Source of the DNA: Acetobacter sp. 46_36
GTDB taxonomy: Bacteria > Pseudomonadota > Alphaproteobacteria > RF32 > CAG-239
Length of the DNA: 64,000 nucleotides
Direction: 5' to 3'
Assembly (NCBI GenBank): GCA_001917135.1
Contig: MNTT01000007.1
Location: 62,001 to 126,000, forward strand
Made by a program: the position numbers and the translations under genes
Part shown: in pieces, positions 26,678-35,560 of the stretch
Layout: each line of letters starts with the position of its first letter
Numbering within the stretch: the stretch's first letter is position 1
Notes under the pieces: model-generated
The model's input: only the letters and a program-made list of their open reading frames with translations
What the model was told of the DNA's origin: nothing
Database searches by the model: none

Positions 26678-27692
26678 ACCGGAACAGGTCGAAGGCATCC
26701 TCAAATCGCTGCCGCCGCAAATACGCGGAGTGGTTATTTACGGCAGCAATGAGGGGATGATTTCTACACTCTCCCAACAATTTGTCAAAGCGGTTTCTCC
26801 GGACGTTTATGACGCTTTTCACGTCAGCTATTTAGAGATGTCTGACATTTCTTCCGATGTGGGGACGCTATATGCCGAATATAATGCGCAGTCGCTCATG
26901 GGCGGGCGCAGGGTGGTTGTTATTAAAGAGGCGACAAACCTTTTGACCAAACCGCTGAAAGAGATGCTCTCCTCCAGCCGGTCGGACAGTCTGCTGGTTA
27001 TTACATCGTCTTCTTTGAAAACAAAAGACTCGCTGGCAGTTATGGCAAAAGATGAAAGTGATTTCTATGGGATTGGCTGTTATGACGACCGTGATGAAGA
27101 TATTGCCACGTTTGTCTCTAAATTTATGAGTAAGAACGGCTTCAGTATTGACAATGCCACATTTCAACTCTTGTGTTCCCGCCTTTCCAACGATCGAAAA
27201 ATCAGTGCCAATGAACTGGATAAACTGATTACCTACATGGGAAATAAAAAAAATATAGACATATCTGACATTCAAACGGTTATCAGTGATACCTCAGCCT
27301 CCTCGCAGGAAGATTTGTGTTACTTTGTTGCCCAAGGATTTACGGAGAAAGCTGTAGCTTCATACAATCGTTTGGTATTTGAAGGCGAGCAGCCTGTCAG
27401 CCTTATCCGAACGCTCAGTTATCATTTTATGAAACTCCTCGACTGTGCCGTTAAAATGGAAAAAGGCGAAACTGCTGACAAAGTTATCTTCGGAATGCGG
27501 CCGCCACTGATGTTTTTCCGCAAGAATGCCTTTTTGAGCCAGCTTCGGATATGGAACCGGATGCGGATAATGAATGCGCTGGCACTATTGTATCAAACGG
27601 AAAGAGAATGCAAAACAACGGATTTTCCGGCTGAACAGGCCGCAAGCTTTACGATTATGCGAATCGCCAATGGGGTCAAAAGGTTTCGCTGA
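26667..27692 (+). CDS. holA: DNA polymerase III delta subunit
   Basis: HolA opens the sliding clamp as part of the clamp-loader complex. The 341-residue protein has the delta-type N-terminus (GVVIYGSNEGMISTLSQQF), SLMGGRRVVVIKEAT, and the C-terminal helical collar region (QEDLCYFVAQGFTEKAV ... PVSLIRTLSYHFMKLL). I chose the ATG at 26667, overlapping lptE, with CGGA upstream; the open frame begins earlier inside lptE. A bidirectional terminator follows. Confidence 0.93.
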   Translation: MNIKPEQVEGILKSLPPQIRGVVIYGSNEGMISTLSQQFVKAVSPDVYDAFHVSYLEMSDISSDVGTLYAEYNAQSLMGGRRVVVIKEATNLLTKPLKEMLSSSRSDSLLVITSSSLKTKDSLAVMAKDESDFYGIGCYDDRDEDIATFVSKFMSKNGFSIDNATFQLLCSRLSNDRKISANELDKLITYMGNKKNIDISDIQTVISDTSASSQEDLCYFVAQGFTEKAVASYNRLVFEGEQPVSLIRTLSYHFMKLLDCAVKMEKGETADKVIFGMRPPLMFFRKNAFLSQLRIWNRMRIMNALALLYQTERECKTTDFPAEQAASFTIMRIANGVKRFR

Positions 27693-27735
27693 ATTTCAGC
27701 AGTTGACGACTGGAATTCAGCTTTGCTGTATATTC

Positions 27736-27769
27736 TAAAAAAGCGGATGAAAACTCATCCGCTTTTTTA
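27736..27769. terminator. Bidirectional terminator between holA and clpX
   Basis: Stem AAGCGGATGA/TCATCCGCTT (27741-27750, 27755-27764) with loop AAAC, flanked by A-runs on the left and T-runs on the right, serves both convergent genes. Confidence 0.92.
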
Positions 27770-27791
27770 GGATTGGGTACCTATCCCTGCC

Positions 27792-29051
27792 TTATGCGCT
27801 TTTTTTATGTTTTTTACGGATATATTCCGGCGCGCTACCGTTATTGATTACTTCTGCATCAATTATAATTTCAGTAACATCTTTTTTATCCGGAATATCA
27901 TACATCAAATCCAGCAGGTTTTCTTCCATAATCGCACGCAGCCCGCGGGCACCTGTCTTTCGTTCAATCGCTTTCTTGGCAATTGCCTTCAACGCATCAT
28001 CGGTTATGGTCAATTTTACGTCTTCCATTTCAAACAAGGTCTTGTATTGCTTAAGAAGCGCATTTTTAGGTTCGGTCAGAACTTTTACCAGAGCTTCTTC
28101 GTTAAGGTCATCCAATGTGGCAATAACAGGCAAACGGCCGACAAACTCGGGAATCAGTCCGTATTTTAACAAATCTTCCGGCTGAACCTGTTTATAAATT
28201 TCGCCAAGCGTTTTTTCTTCCGCATCTTTTATCTGCGCCCCAAAACCGATAGATGTTTCCTGCCCGCGACGGCCGATAATCTTTTCCAGACCAGCAAAAG
28301 CACCGCCGCATATAAACAGGATATTTGTCGTATCAACGTGCAAAAATTCCTGTTGAGGATGTTTTCTCCCCCCCTGCGGCGGGATATTCGCAACTGTTCC
28401 CTCAATAATTTTCAGGAGAGCCTGCTGAACGCCTTCACCTGATACATCGCGCGTAATCGACGGGCCGTCGGTCTTGCGGGTAATTTTATCAATTTCATCA
28501 ATATAGACAATGCCACGCTCTGCTTTTTCAATATCATAGTTAGCGGCCTGCACCAATTTCAGAACGATATTTTCCACGTCTTCCCCGACGTAACCGGCTT
28601 CGGTCAGCGTTGTGGCGTCCGCAATCGCAAAAGGCACATCCAGAACTTTGGCCAAAGTTTGAGCCAGCAAAGTTTTGCCGGAACCTGTCGAACCGATTAA
28701 AATAACATTCGATTTGGAAATCTCTATTTCCGGATTCTGCTGCTTATTGTTCAGACGCTTGTAGTGGTTATAGACAGCAACCGACAATACCCGTTTGGCA
28801 AATTCCTGGCCAATGACATACTGGTCAAGAAACTCCTTGATTTTAGACGGGGTCGGCAGATGTTCATGAACTGCAGCCTCTTCCGCTTTCCGCTCCTCTT
28901 TTACCTCCTGCGAAACGATGTTGATACATACGTCAATGCATTCGTCGCAGATATACACGCCGCGACCGGCAATCAACTTCTTTACTTCATTCTGGCTTTT
29001 GCCGCAGAAGGAACAATGCAACACCTTGTCTTCATCTGTTCTGTCAGTCAT
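27792..29051 (-). CDS. clpX: ClpX, ATPase subunit of the ClpXP protease
   Basis: ClpX unfolds tagged substrates and feeds them to ClpP. The 419-residue protein has the N-terminal zinc finger (Cys13, 16, 35, 38), Walker A GSTGSGKT at 120-127, a Walker B ending IDEID, and the GYVGEDVE pore loop. The Walker A reads GST where GPT is usual; this position tolerates change. The ClpP-docking loop is present as IGF in SIGFGAQ. It follows clpP by 10 bp in one operon. In Alphaproteobacteria ClpXP degrades CtrA and other cell-cycle proteins, which fits with gcrA in this window. Confidence 0.97.
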   Translation of the reverse strand: MTDRTDEDKVLHCSFCGKSQNEVKKLIAGRGVYICDECIDVCINIVSQEVKEERKAEEAAVHEHLPTPSKIKEFLDQYVIGQEFAKRVLSVAVYNHYKRLNNKQQNPEIEISKSNVILIGSTGSGKTLLAQTLAKVLDVPFAIADATTLTEAGYVGEDVENIVLKLVQAANYDIEKAERGIVYIDEIDKITRKTDGPSITRDVSGEGVQQALLKIIEGTVANIPPQGGRKHPQQEFLHVDTTNILFICGGAFAGLEKIIGRRGQETSIGFGAQIKDAEEKTLGEIYKQVQPEDLLKYGLIPEFVGRLPVIATLDDLNEEALVKVLTEPKNALLKQYKTLFEMEDVKLTITDDALKAIAKKAIERKTGARGLRAIMEENLLDLMYDIPDKKDVTEIIIDAEVINNGSAPEYIRKKHKKSA

Positions 29052-29061
29052 TCTTTCTTTC

Positions 29062-29688
29062 CTATATAATTACTTCCAAACGGTTTTTTACAATATGGTC
29101 AATCAAGCCGAACTCCTTGGCTTCTTCAGGGTTCATAAAGTTATCCCGGTCCATAGCCTTTTCAATCACCGCCAGTTTATTGCCGGTATTTTCCGCATAA
29201 ATCTTATTCAGCCGCTTTCTTAATTCCAATATTTCGCGTGCCTGAATTTCTATATCCGAAGCCATACCGCGGGCACCTCCAGAGGGCTGGTGAATCATGA
29301 TGCGGGAATTTGGCAGGGAATAACGTTTGCCTTTTGTACCGCCGGCTAAAAGAAAAGACCCCATTGAACAAGCCTGACCGATACACAGCGTTGCTACGTC
29401 ACAGGAGATATATTTCATCGTATCATACATTGCCATTCCGGAAGTAACGACGCCACCGGGAGAATTGATATACAGAAAAATATCTTTTTTGGGATTTTCA
29501 GATTCCAAAAAGAGCAACTGCGCACACACCAGAGAAGATACTTCATCGTTTACTTCTCCGGTCAGAAAGATGATGCGTTCTTTTAAAAGCCGGGAAAAAA
29601 TATCAAAAGAACGCTCGCCTCTGGAGGTCTGTTCAATGACCATTGGTACCAGAGTATTGTCAAAAACTTCCAATGCACTTTTACTCAT
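29062..29688 (-). CDS. clpP: ClpP, proteolytic subunit of the Clp protease
   Basis: The 208-residue serine peptidase forms the 14-subunit chamber that partners ClpX. The catalytic Ser lies in GQACSMGSFLLAGG (usually GQAASMGA), the catalytic His in RIMIHQPSGG and the Asp after the long helix region (AMDRDNFM). The N-terminal loop PMVIEQTSRGERSFDI is typical. It heads the clpP-clpX operon. The start has AAGGA at a normal distance. Confidence 0.97.
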   Translation of the reverse strand: MSKSALEVFDNTLVPMVIEQTSRGERSFDIFSRLLKERIIFLTGEVNDEVSSLVCAQLLFLESENPKKDIFLYINSPGGVVTSGMAMYDTMKYISCDVATLCIGQACSMGSFLLAGGTKGKRYSLPNSRIMIHQPSGGARGMASDIEIQAREILELRKRLNKIYAENTGNKLAVIEKAMDRDNFMNPEEAKEFGLIDHIVKNRLEVII

Positions 29689-29799
29689 TTGTATTAAATC
29701 CTTAAATTTAAATTATATTACTTTTGTCATCCTATATGCCATATATTCAACAAATAGTAAATAAACGCAAGAGTTTTCCATATTTTTTTATCATTGCGT

Positions 29800-30534
29800 C
29801 TATTCTCTCTTGCTTTTAATGTTATTGCCCATATACGACAAGTCATACGTGATAATCGTTATGCCGAACGGATTAATCAGTCCCAAGTCTTTGTTATCAA
29901 ATTTGGCAAAATCAAACTGCATTCTCAATGTTGCAATCCAATAGCTGACAACGGGCTCTTCCCGGCCGGGAATTTTTTCGATAATGTTAAACCGCGTTTG
30001 CCAGAAGTCGAACGATACCGGATAAATCATCGTCATTTCCACTTCACGGCGAATGCCTTGCTTTTGCAGCATTTCAAAATACGGATATTCCGTATTCATA
30101 AACGTCTTATACACTTCATCGCTGGACGCAAGATGAACAAATTCATTTATGCCGAGGCGCTGCTGCATTTCCTGAAGACTGTCCCCGATAGTATAGCGTT
30201 TGGTAATATATTCGGCCAAAATACTTTCCGTCACCAAATCTCCGGCAAACGCCTCACTTTCCGATGCTTCCATACGCGTAATCTGATAACGGTTGTAGTC
30301 TATCTGCAACGGCATAATTTTTGTCTTTTTCAGCGGTATCATCAAACATAAAATTCCGCCCAGTATCATACTAAAGCAGAGACTTAAGCAGGACACGACG
30401 ACAAAAAAGCGGGAAGTCCAGAGAAAGCGTCTTTCGGGGAAGGCTTTTACATCTACCTTTTCCGGATAATACCCAAGTTCGTCTTTCTGGGCTTTTTCCT
30501 TATATTTAAACAGCGTATAAAAAAGATTAAACAT
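29800..30534 (-). CDS. VirB8-like protein (type IV secretion inner-membrane component)
   Basis: The 244-residue protein has a cytoplasmic N-terminus, one membrane segment (about residues 43-68) ending in MIPLKKTKIMPLQID, and a periplasmic NTF2-like domain. The pattern matches VirB8: AEYITKRYTI, then EMTMIYPVSF, VVSYWIATLRMQFD and, near the end, NPFGITIITYDLS (VirB8 has NPLGFQVTSYR). VirB8 nucleates assembly of the type IV secretion inner-membrane complex. No other T4SS gene is visible in the window, so this is an orphan locus. It may be a scattered T4SS part, as in Rickettsiales, or a repurposed scaffold. It diverges from a TolC-like lipoprotein gene. Family call good, function open. Confidence 0.75.
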   Translation of the reverse strand: MFNLFYTLFKYKEKAQKDELGYYPEKVDVKAFPERRFLWTSRFFVVVSCLSLCFSMILGGILCLMIPLKKTKIMPLQIDYNRYQITRMEASESEAFAGDLVTESILAEYITKRYTIGDSLQEMQQRLGINEFVHLASSDEVYKTFMNTEYPYFEMLQKQGIRREVEMTMIYPVSFDFWQTRFNIIEKIPGREEPVVSYWIATLRMQFDFAKFDNKDLGLINPFGITIITYDLSYMGNNIKSKRE

Positions 30535-30670
30535 TTAAACACCCACCCCGATAAATTGCTATATGAATATATTTTACATGAAAGTTGTATAAAATCAAAT
30601 AAAATACTATCAATTAAAAAATAATTAGTGTAGACATTTAGTTAAACAATAATGTTTGAGGGATGGTTTG

Positions 30671-32527
30671 ATGAAAAAATTTATCTGTTTTCTGGGAGCT
30701 TTCGCCGGACTTTTGGCTGCGTGCTCAACAACAACTTCACAACAACAGGTAACGGAAGCACCGGTAATGTCCGCTTATTATTCCGACTGGGATCGGGCGG
30801 TACGTGCTGACGTTGACATGCAGAATATGTATATCGGAACTCCGTCAAAAATTACAAGGCCGATTGATATGTATATGGCTATGGCGCTGGCGCTGAAATA
30901 CAACTATACCAGACGCCTTGCCACATATCAGGAGAATTTGGTCAAAGGGAACATTTCCCCGGCAATGCTTCCGACTATGGCCGAAAACTTAGGCTATGAC
31001 AACGCCACGAATTCGTCCGCTGTTCCGGCAGATTTGAAAATGTCCTGGAACTTACTTGATTTATCTTCCCTCGTTTATCAGAATGGTTTTGTTTCGCCTG
31101 AAATTGCCGCACAAGAGCAAAGCAGAAAAGTTGTCAACAATATCCTGCAGGAAACGCGTACCCTTTATTGGAAAGCTTTAGCCTCACAAAGGCTGATTCC
31201 GGTAATTGACGACATGAACGAATATCTGGTTCGCGTTGTTGACGAACTGAATGCGCGATCCAACGAAATGATTAAGGAAGGAAAAACGCCATCGACCAAT
31301 TTGTTGTTGAAAAAAAGAAGATATTTGGAAAGCATTAAACAGCTTGCCAACCTGCGACGCAAACTTGATACGGCGCAAGCCGAATTTGCCGGACTGCTCG
31401 GCATGTATCCCTCAACGGAAATCAAGCTGGCCGGTGCGGAATACGGCAACTTTGCCATTCCGTCGATGAGAGCAAAAATTCAGCAATTGGAATGGCTGGC
31501 TCTGACAAACAGACCGGAATTGAGAGCTTTTGACAACGGGACATCCAAAGAAGAGCTTGAGTTGGTCATTAAAGATTTTGATACGGTAGACAACAGTGAT
31601 TACCGTCAGGATCCGAATTATTACAACAGAAAATGGGCTAGAGAATCTAACGATTTGTCAATGACTGTTTTTGAAGAAGTACGCCATCAGGGGGCGGGAA
31701 CATATAACTCTCTGGCAAGACAGCGCATGACAAATATTATACTTAATCAGGTTTATCTGTCTTGGGCTTTGTATCAATCGGCAGTTGAGGATTATCTACT
31801 CAATATGAGCGTTGCGTCAACATCTGAAGACATTGCCGAGGATATTACAGGCAGAGAAGGTGCCAATAAAGCTATCAGCCATCTGGAATCGGCAAAAGCT
31901 ATTATTGACGAAGCCAATGCGTTCCTGTCATACATTGATGTACAAGAAGCTATCGGCAAATTATATGCCAGCGTCGGCATGGATGCCGTTCCGGCCGATA
32001 TGTTGAATGACAGTCCGTCAGTTTTGGCTATTCAGATAAGGGAAACTTTGGATAAATGGAAAGACGGCATATTTATAACCTCTCCCAAAGGAGCTTCGGC
32101 CACGCTGTCGGCGAGAAAACCGCCTGTGGACATTTCTTCGAGTACGCTGGTGCCGAATGTTGTCGTCGGGACTGGTTCAGACGTTAATATAAAGATTCCC
32201 GATGAAGTATTTGATGCCGTCGATTGGAACGGGGAATATACAACAGTAGCAGGCTCTCTTGATGATGCAGGATTGCCCTCGTGGTTGAAATATGACGAAA
32301 AAACGCATACATTCAGCGGACGGCCGACTATTGACGATGAAGGCAGCCATAAAATCAAGGTATATGCTATGGACAAATCCGGAAATTCAGCTGTTTTGAG
32401 TTTTACGATTACCGTGGACAACATTTATATCCAGACAATGGAATATAAGGGGCTGACTGGATACAGAAGGGCAAAAGTCTACCATAAATGCACTCCGGGT
32501 ACTCCCTGCGCCAAAGGAGACATTTAA
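30671..32527 (+). CDS. TolC-family outer-membrane lipoprotein with C-terminal cadherin-like domain
   Basis: A lipobox LLAAC (Cys18) precedes about 430 residues with the TolC/OEP pattern: MAMALALKYNY, MSWNLLDLSS, ALASQRLIPVIDDMNEYLVRVVDELNARS and AQAEFAGLLG, that is, long coiled-coil helices with the trimeric barrel-strand motif. About residues 495-580 form a separate Ig-like domain of the dystroglycan/cadherin type (GLPSWLKYDEKTHTFSGRPT, then GSHKIKVYAMDKSGNS). Such a fusion is unusual; canonical TolC ends after the alpha-barrel. The ATG at 30671 has GAGGG at 8 bp. The gene is divergent from the VirB8-like gene (136 bp apart) and precedes a GT-C gene by 23 bp. Confidence 0.8.
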   Translation: MKKFICFLGAFAGLLAACSTTTSQQQVTEAPVMSAYYSDWDRAVRADVDMQNMYIGTPSKITRPIDMYMAMALALKYNYTRRLATYQENLVKGNISPAMLPTMAENLGYDNATNSSAVPADLKMSWNLLDLSSLVYQNGFVSPEIAAQEQSRKVVNNILQETRTLYWKALASQRLIPVIDDMNEYLVRVVDELNARSNEMIKEGKTPSTNLLLKKRRYLESIKQLANLRRKLDTAQAEFAGLLGMYPSTEIKLAGAEYGNFAIPSMRAKIQQLEWLALTNRPELRAFDNGTSKEELELVIKDFDTVDNSDYRQDPNYYNRKWARESNDLSMTVFEEVRHQGAGTYNSLARQRMTNIILNQVYLSWALYQSAVEDYLLNMSVASTSEDIAEDITGREGANKAISHLESAKAIIDEANAFLSYIDVQEAIGKLYASVGMDAVPADMLNDSPSVLAIQIRETLDKWKDGIFITSPKGASATLSARKPPVDISSSTLVPNVVVGTGSDVNIKIPDEVFDAVDWNGEYTTVAGSLDDAGLPSWLKYDEKTHTFSGRPTIDDEGSHKIKVYAMDKSGNSAVLSFTITVDNIYIQTMEYKGLTGYRRAKVYHKCTPGTPCAKGDI

Positions 32528-32550
32528 GATATCGGTTCAAGGAGCTTTGC

Positions 32551-34167
32551 GTGTTACAAATTATTGCTCAACATCCATTCAGCTTTAATTTTGTTATGTG
32601 TCTGCTGTCATATTTGGCAGCAGGCATATTTTTCAATGCCGCATTTATGGAACCGGGAGAGGCAACCTATCTTCTCATTGCAGGGATTGTCGCTGCCTGC
32701 GCACAGGGGTATGTCCGCCAGATTATATTTTTTCTTTGCGCTTTACTGCTGTTTTTATACCATATCATAACTCAAGGCAATGCAGATATTTTGCTGCTGG
32801 CGGAACTGTTTCTGACGGCCATAGTTTTATATACGGAAAGAAAGGACAAATCCACACTGCTCATCGGTATTACAGGTGCTGCTTTTCTGTGCCACTTGTT
32901 TTATGTTCAACAAACGCCTGTTGATGTCAGACAGCACGATTTAAGCGGTATTTTTCTTTATATGCGGCAAATTACACAGCACGGATTTAACGGGATTGAT
33001 TTTAATCCGTGGCATATGTATTATTTATTTCATCAGCCTCTGCATTTTATTGTTGCCGGTTATCTTTATCTTACGGGTTCTGCGTTGTGGGAATCTACGG
33101 CGGCAGCAGCAGAGGGACTGCAATACCTATCTTTGTTTTATGTCACGACAGCTTCCGTTTTTGCCGCATTTATCCTGAGAGAACTGCGCCTGCCCCAAAA
33201 GATATTTTATGCAGGCATTCTGTTGTTTATGTTTAATCCGACCCTGTTTCTTTTTTCCGGCTATATCTCGGACGATACGCCGGCCATGATGTGGAGCATC
33301 ATAGCCGTATATTTTCTTTTTCGCTGGTATAAAACGGAAAAAAGCCTTTATATTTTGGCTGCTGCAGCCGGATTTGGCTTTGGCGTACTGACCAAACTTT
33401 CCGTGCTGATGGCTGTTCCGGCGATTATCAGCCTTTTTCTTTGCAAAATATCAACATCAGAAGGAAAGCGAACCGACATTTTTGCCGATTTATGCCTGTT
33501 TGTCATTATTGCCGTTCCCCTGTCGCTTGGCTGGGTCATTCGTAACCATATTCTGTACGATATGCAATTTTACAACATTCCTGATACGTCGCCCTGGGGA
33601 CAAAACTTTAAGTACCGGACTTTAGGAGAAAGGATTTTTGACTTTTCGCAAATATCAAAACCTTTTATTAATGCACCAACGGCCGTTGACGCAAATATCT
33701 GGCTGGCAATGATAAAAACCGAGCTTTTCGGCGAGTGGGATATGAGCATCGGAAACGTTTTTATTTACGTTCCGGCAAAATTACTTTATCTGTTAAACAT
33801 CTTTCTAAAAATTTGTACGGTAGCCGGTATACTTTATCTGCTTCATCAGGCAGCTACAGACAAATTGTCCCGGAATAAACCTTTTGTTTGGTTCTTCATT
33901 GTCTTATACATTACACTTTGGGGATATAGTTTTAAATATGCCATGGATTATCCATATGCCTGTTCAACGGATTACCGTCTGTTTGCCCAGCTTATTCTTC
34001 CGGAAACGGCGATTTTATGTTTATGTGCAGCCCGTATTTTACGTTCCGGTTGCAGAAAAAGCTCATTTCCTATACATATATGGCAAAAAGCAGCAGCAAA
34101 CTTCTTGCCTGTTGTTGCCCTTCTTTATGCCCTGTTAAGCGCTTTTATTTATGTGTACGGGCTATAG
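32551..34167 (+). CDS. GT-C-fold glycosyltransferase-like membrane protein
   Basis: A 538-residue polytopic protein with about twelve membrane segments. The periplasmic loop VDVRQHDLSGIFLYMRQI with DFNPWHMYYLFHQPLH and the later ISDDTPAMMW loop resemble GT39/PMT-like transferases that use polyprenyl sugars. It is probably expressed with the TolC-like gene 23 bp upstream. I start at the GTG at 32551, which has AAGGAG 6 bp upstream; the open frame begins inside the preceding gene. The last codons lie in a degenerate direct-repeat block. Donor and acceptor are unknown. Confidence 0.75.
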   Translation: MLQIIAQHPFSFNFVMCLLSYLAAGIFFNAAFMEPGEATYLLIAGIVAACAQGYVRQIIFFLCALLLFLYHIITQGNADILLLAELFLTAIVLYTERKDKSTLLIGITGAAFLCHLFYVQQTPVDVRQHDLSGIFLYMRQITQHGFNGIDFNPWHMYYLFHQPLHFIVAGYLYLTGSALWESTAAAAEGLQYLSLFYVTTASVFAAFILRELRLPQKIFYAGILLFMFNPTLFLFSGYISDDTPAMMWSIIAVYFLFRWYKTEKSLYILAAAAGFGFGVLTKLSVLMAVPAIISLFLCKISTSEGKRTDIFADLCLFVIIAVPLSLGWVIRNHILYDMQFYNIPDTSPWGQNFKYRTLGERIFDFSQISKPFINAPTAVDANIWLAMIKTELFGEWDMSIGNVFIYVPAKLLYLLNIFLKICTVAGILYLLHQAATDKLSRNKPFVWFFIVLYITLWGYSFKYAMDYPYACSTDYRLFAQLILPETAILCLCAARILRSGCRKSSFPIHIWQKAAANFLPVVALLYALLSAFIYVYGL

Positions 34168-34264
34168 TCAATACTTGCTCCAGCATTTTTATTTATTTGT
34201 ACGGTCTATAGCAATATTTGCTTCAGCGTTCATACATACAGACTGTAGTCAGTACTGCTCTAGC
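34155..34264. repeat. Three degenerate direct repeats across two convergent stop codons
   Basis: Copies of about 29 bp at 34155-34184, 34199-34227 and 34237-34264 share TAC-GG/AG-CTATAG/CTGTAG, then CAATA/CAGTA, and TGCT-C-AGC or TGCTCTAGC. Copy 1 includes the stop codon of the GT-C gene, copy 3 the stop codon of the DUF2155 gene. Not CRISPR-like: spacing is short and uneven. Confidence 0.6.
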
Positions 34265-35118
34265 CCCTTGATTTCCGCATCAATCGCTGCAGATAAATCA
34301 TCGTCCGGGTTATTTATCCGATGATAGCCGTTCATTTGACGAACGTTTTCTTTTCTGCTTTCCGCATCACTACCGAAATTTCGGACTTTCTCTGCTGTAT
34401 TTTCTGTTTCCGGCATTTCAGCAGAAGATTTTTTTACTTCCTGCATTTTGGTAAACTGCAGTAAATTTTGCGGTTCTTCCCCTTCTTCCACATCACTGAC
34501 ATACGACGCAGAAGGCTCGGAAATATATGCCGGAACATTTCTGATATCCTTTTCAATATCTCTGTCCTGCTGCATAAATTCCTGAATGCGTATTACTTTT
34601 TCCGGTTCAGCGGCAGACGGTACATCCTCTTTTTCCTCAATAATCTTTGGTTCGGCTTTGCCTAGCACAACATCTTTATCTGGCAAATTATCCCGTTGCG
34701 CCAATTCTTCCGTCGTCAGTAATTTCGATGCATCTATGTCAGTATCAATGCATTCCAGCAGCCACACGTCATAAATCGGATGTTCAATAGCGTTCATTCC
34801 CGGCGCAGATGAAAGCATCCACCCGCGAAAGATACTGTATTCATCTGTACCGAAACTTTTATCGGCAACATCTACAAAGGCAAAATTCTCCGGAGTTTCT
34901 TCTGCCGGGCGTTTTTTACAGGCTCGCAACACCAAGGAAAAATCGCCAAATGCGATTTTGGAATTGACCGGAACCGTAATCTTATTTACACGTCCGGTTA
35001 CCTTGTCCATTGCCTGCATCAATGCAGCATTGGTAGATATTTCAGCAGCAAAAGCAGGTGCCGCCGCCATTCCGGCTACAGCTGCACATATTGCGACGAG
35101 ACTAGTTCTTTTCTTCAT
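34249..35118 (-). CDS. DUF2155 periplasmic protein
   Basis: The 289-residue protein has a signal peptide (cleavage near AFA, residue 24). The DUF2155 core spans residues 30-150: LMQAMDKVTGRVNKITVPVN, FGDFSLVLRACKKRP and FRGWMLSSAPGMNAIEHPIYDVWLLEC. The C-terminal half is acidic, low in complexity and probably disordered. DUF2155 is characteristic of Alphaproteobacteria and commonly sits beside an mlaD-like gene, as here, where it overlaps the upstream mlaD gene by 17 bp. Function is unknown; an envelope lipid-trafficking role is inferred from context. The C-terminus reads into a repeat. Confidence 0.85.
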   Translation of the reverse strand: MKKRTSLVAICAAVAGMAAAPAFAAEISTNAALMQAMDKVTGRVNKITVPVNSKIAFGDFSLVLRACKKRPAEETPENFAFVDVADKSFGTDEYSIFRGWMLSSAPGMNAIEHPIYDVWLLECIDTDIDASKLLTTEELAQRDNLPDKDVVLGKAEPKIIEEKEDVPSAAEPEKVIRIQEFMQQDRDIEKDIRNVPAYISEPSASYVSDVEEGEEPQNLLQFTKMQEVKKSSAEMPETENTAEKVRNFGSDAESRKENVRQMNGYHRINNPDDDLSAAIDAEIKGLEQY

Positions 35119-35560
35119 TTCCGGTCACCATAAAGATAATTTCGCCAACCATATCCTCCAGAGACTTTGCATCTTTGGTATTTTCCGCCGTTCCTCCGGG
35201 CAGCAGCCTGTCTGCCGAAGTTCCCGGTTCTATTTTAATGAACTTGTCCCCCATCAGGCCGTCTCCGGCAATCATTACGGCACTGTCGGCAGGCAGCGAT
35301 ATATCCGGACGCAAGCTCATTTTGACGTCAACCATATAATCGGCGGGGTTTATCGACTGCGACAATACCGTACCGACTTTGATTCCGTTAATGCGGACAT
35401 CGGCCCCCGTATTCAGCCCTCCGACTTTTAAGAATCGGGCATTAATTTCATACCCTTTAACTACCTGCAAGTCAGAAACCCTGTATGCAAATACCATAAA
35501 CAAGGCGGCTACAGCCAAAACGACCAGCCCCATTATTGTTTCAACCGGTTTCTTATTCAT
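35102..35560 (-). CDS. MlaD/MCE-domain protein (second of two)
   Basis: The 152-residue protein has one N-terminal membrane anchor (residues 8-25) and a single MCE domain (YEINARFLKVGGLNTGADVRINGIKVGTV, then GDGLMGDKFIKIEPG). MlaD forms a hexameric ring that carries phospholipid between the inner-membrane transporter and MlaC. A short acidic C-terminus follows. It overlaps the upstream MlaD gene by 8 bp and the downstream DUF2155 gene by 17 bp. Sequence differs from its neighbour, so this is an old duplication. No mlaE or mlaF gene is nearby. The family call is firm. Confidence 0.88.
   Translation of the reverse strand: MNKKPVETIMGLVVLAVAALFMVFAYRVSDLQVVKGYEINARFLKVGGLNTGADVRINGIKVGTVLSQSINPADYMVDVKMSLRPDISLPADSAVMIAGDGLMGDKFIKIEPGTSADRLLPGGTAENTKDAKSLEDMVGEIIFMVTGNEEKN

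Noticed and set aside
34155..34264. Possible CRISPR array from the repeats
   Set aside because: Only three degenerate copies, uneven short spacing of 9-15 bp between them, and no cas gene in the window.
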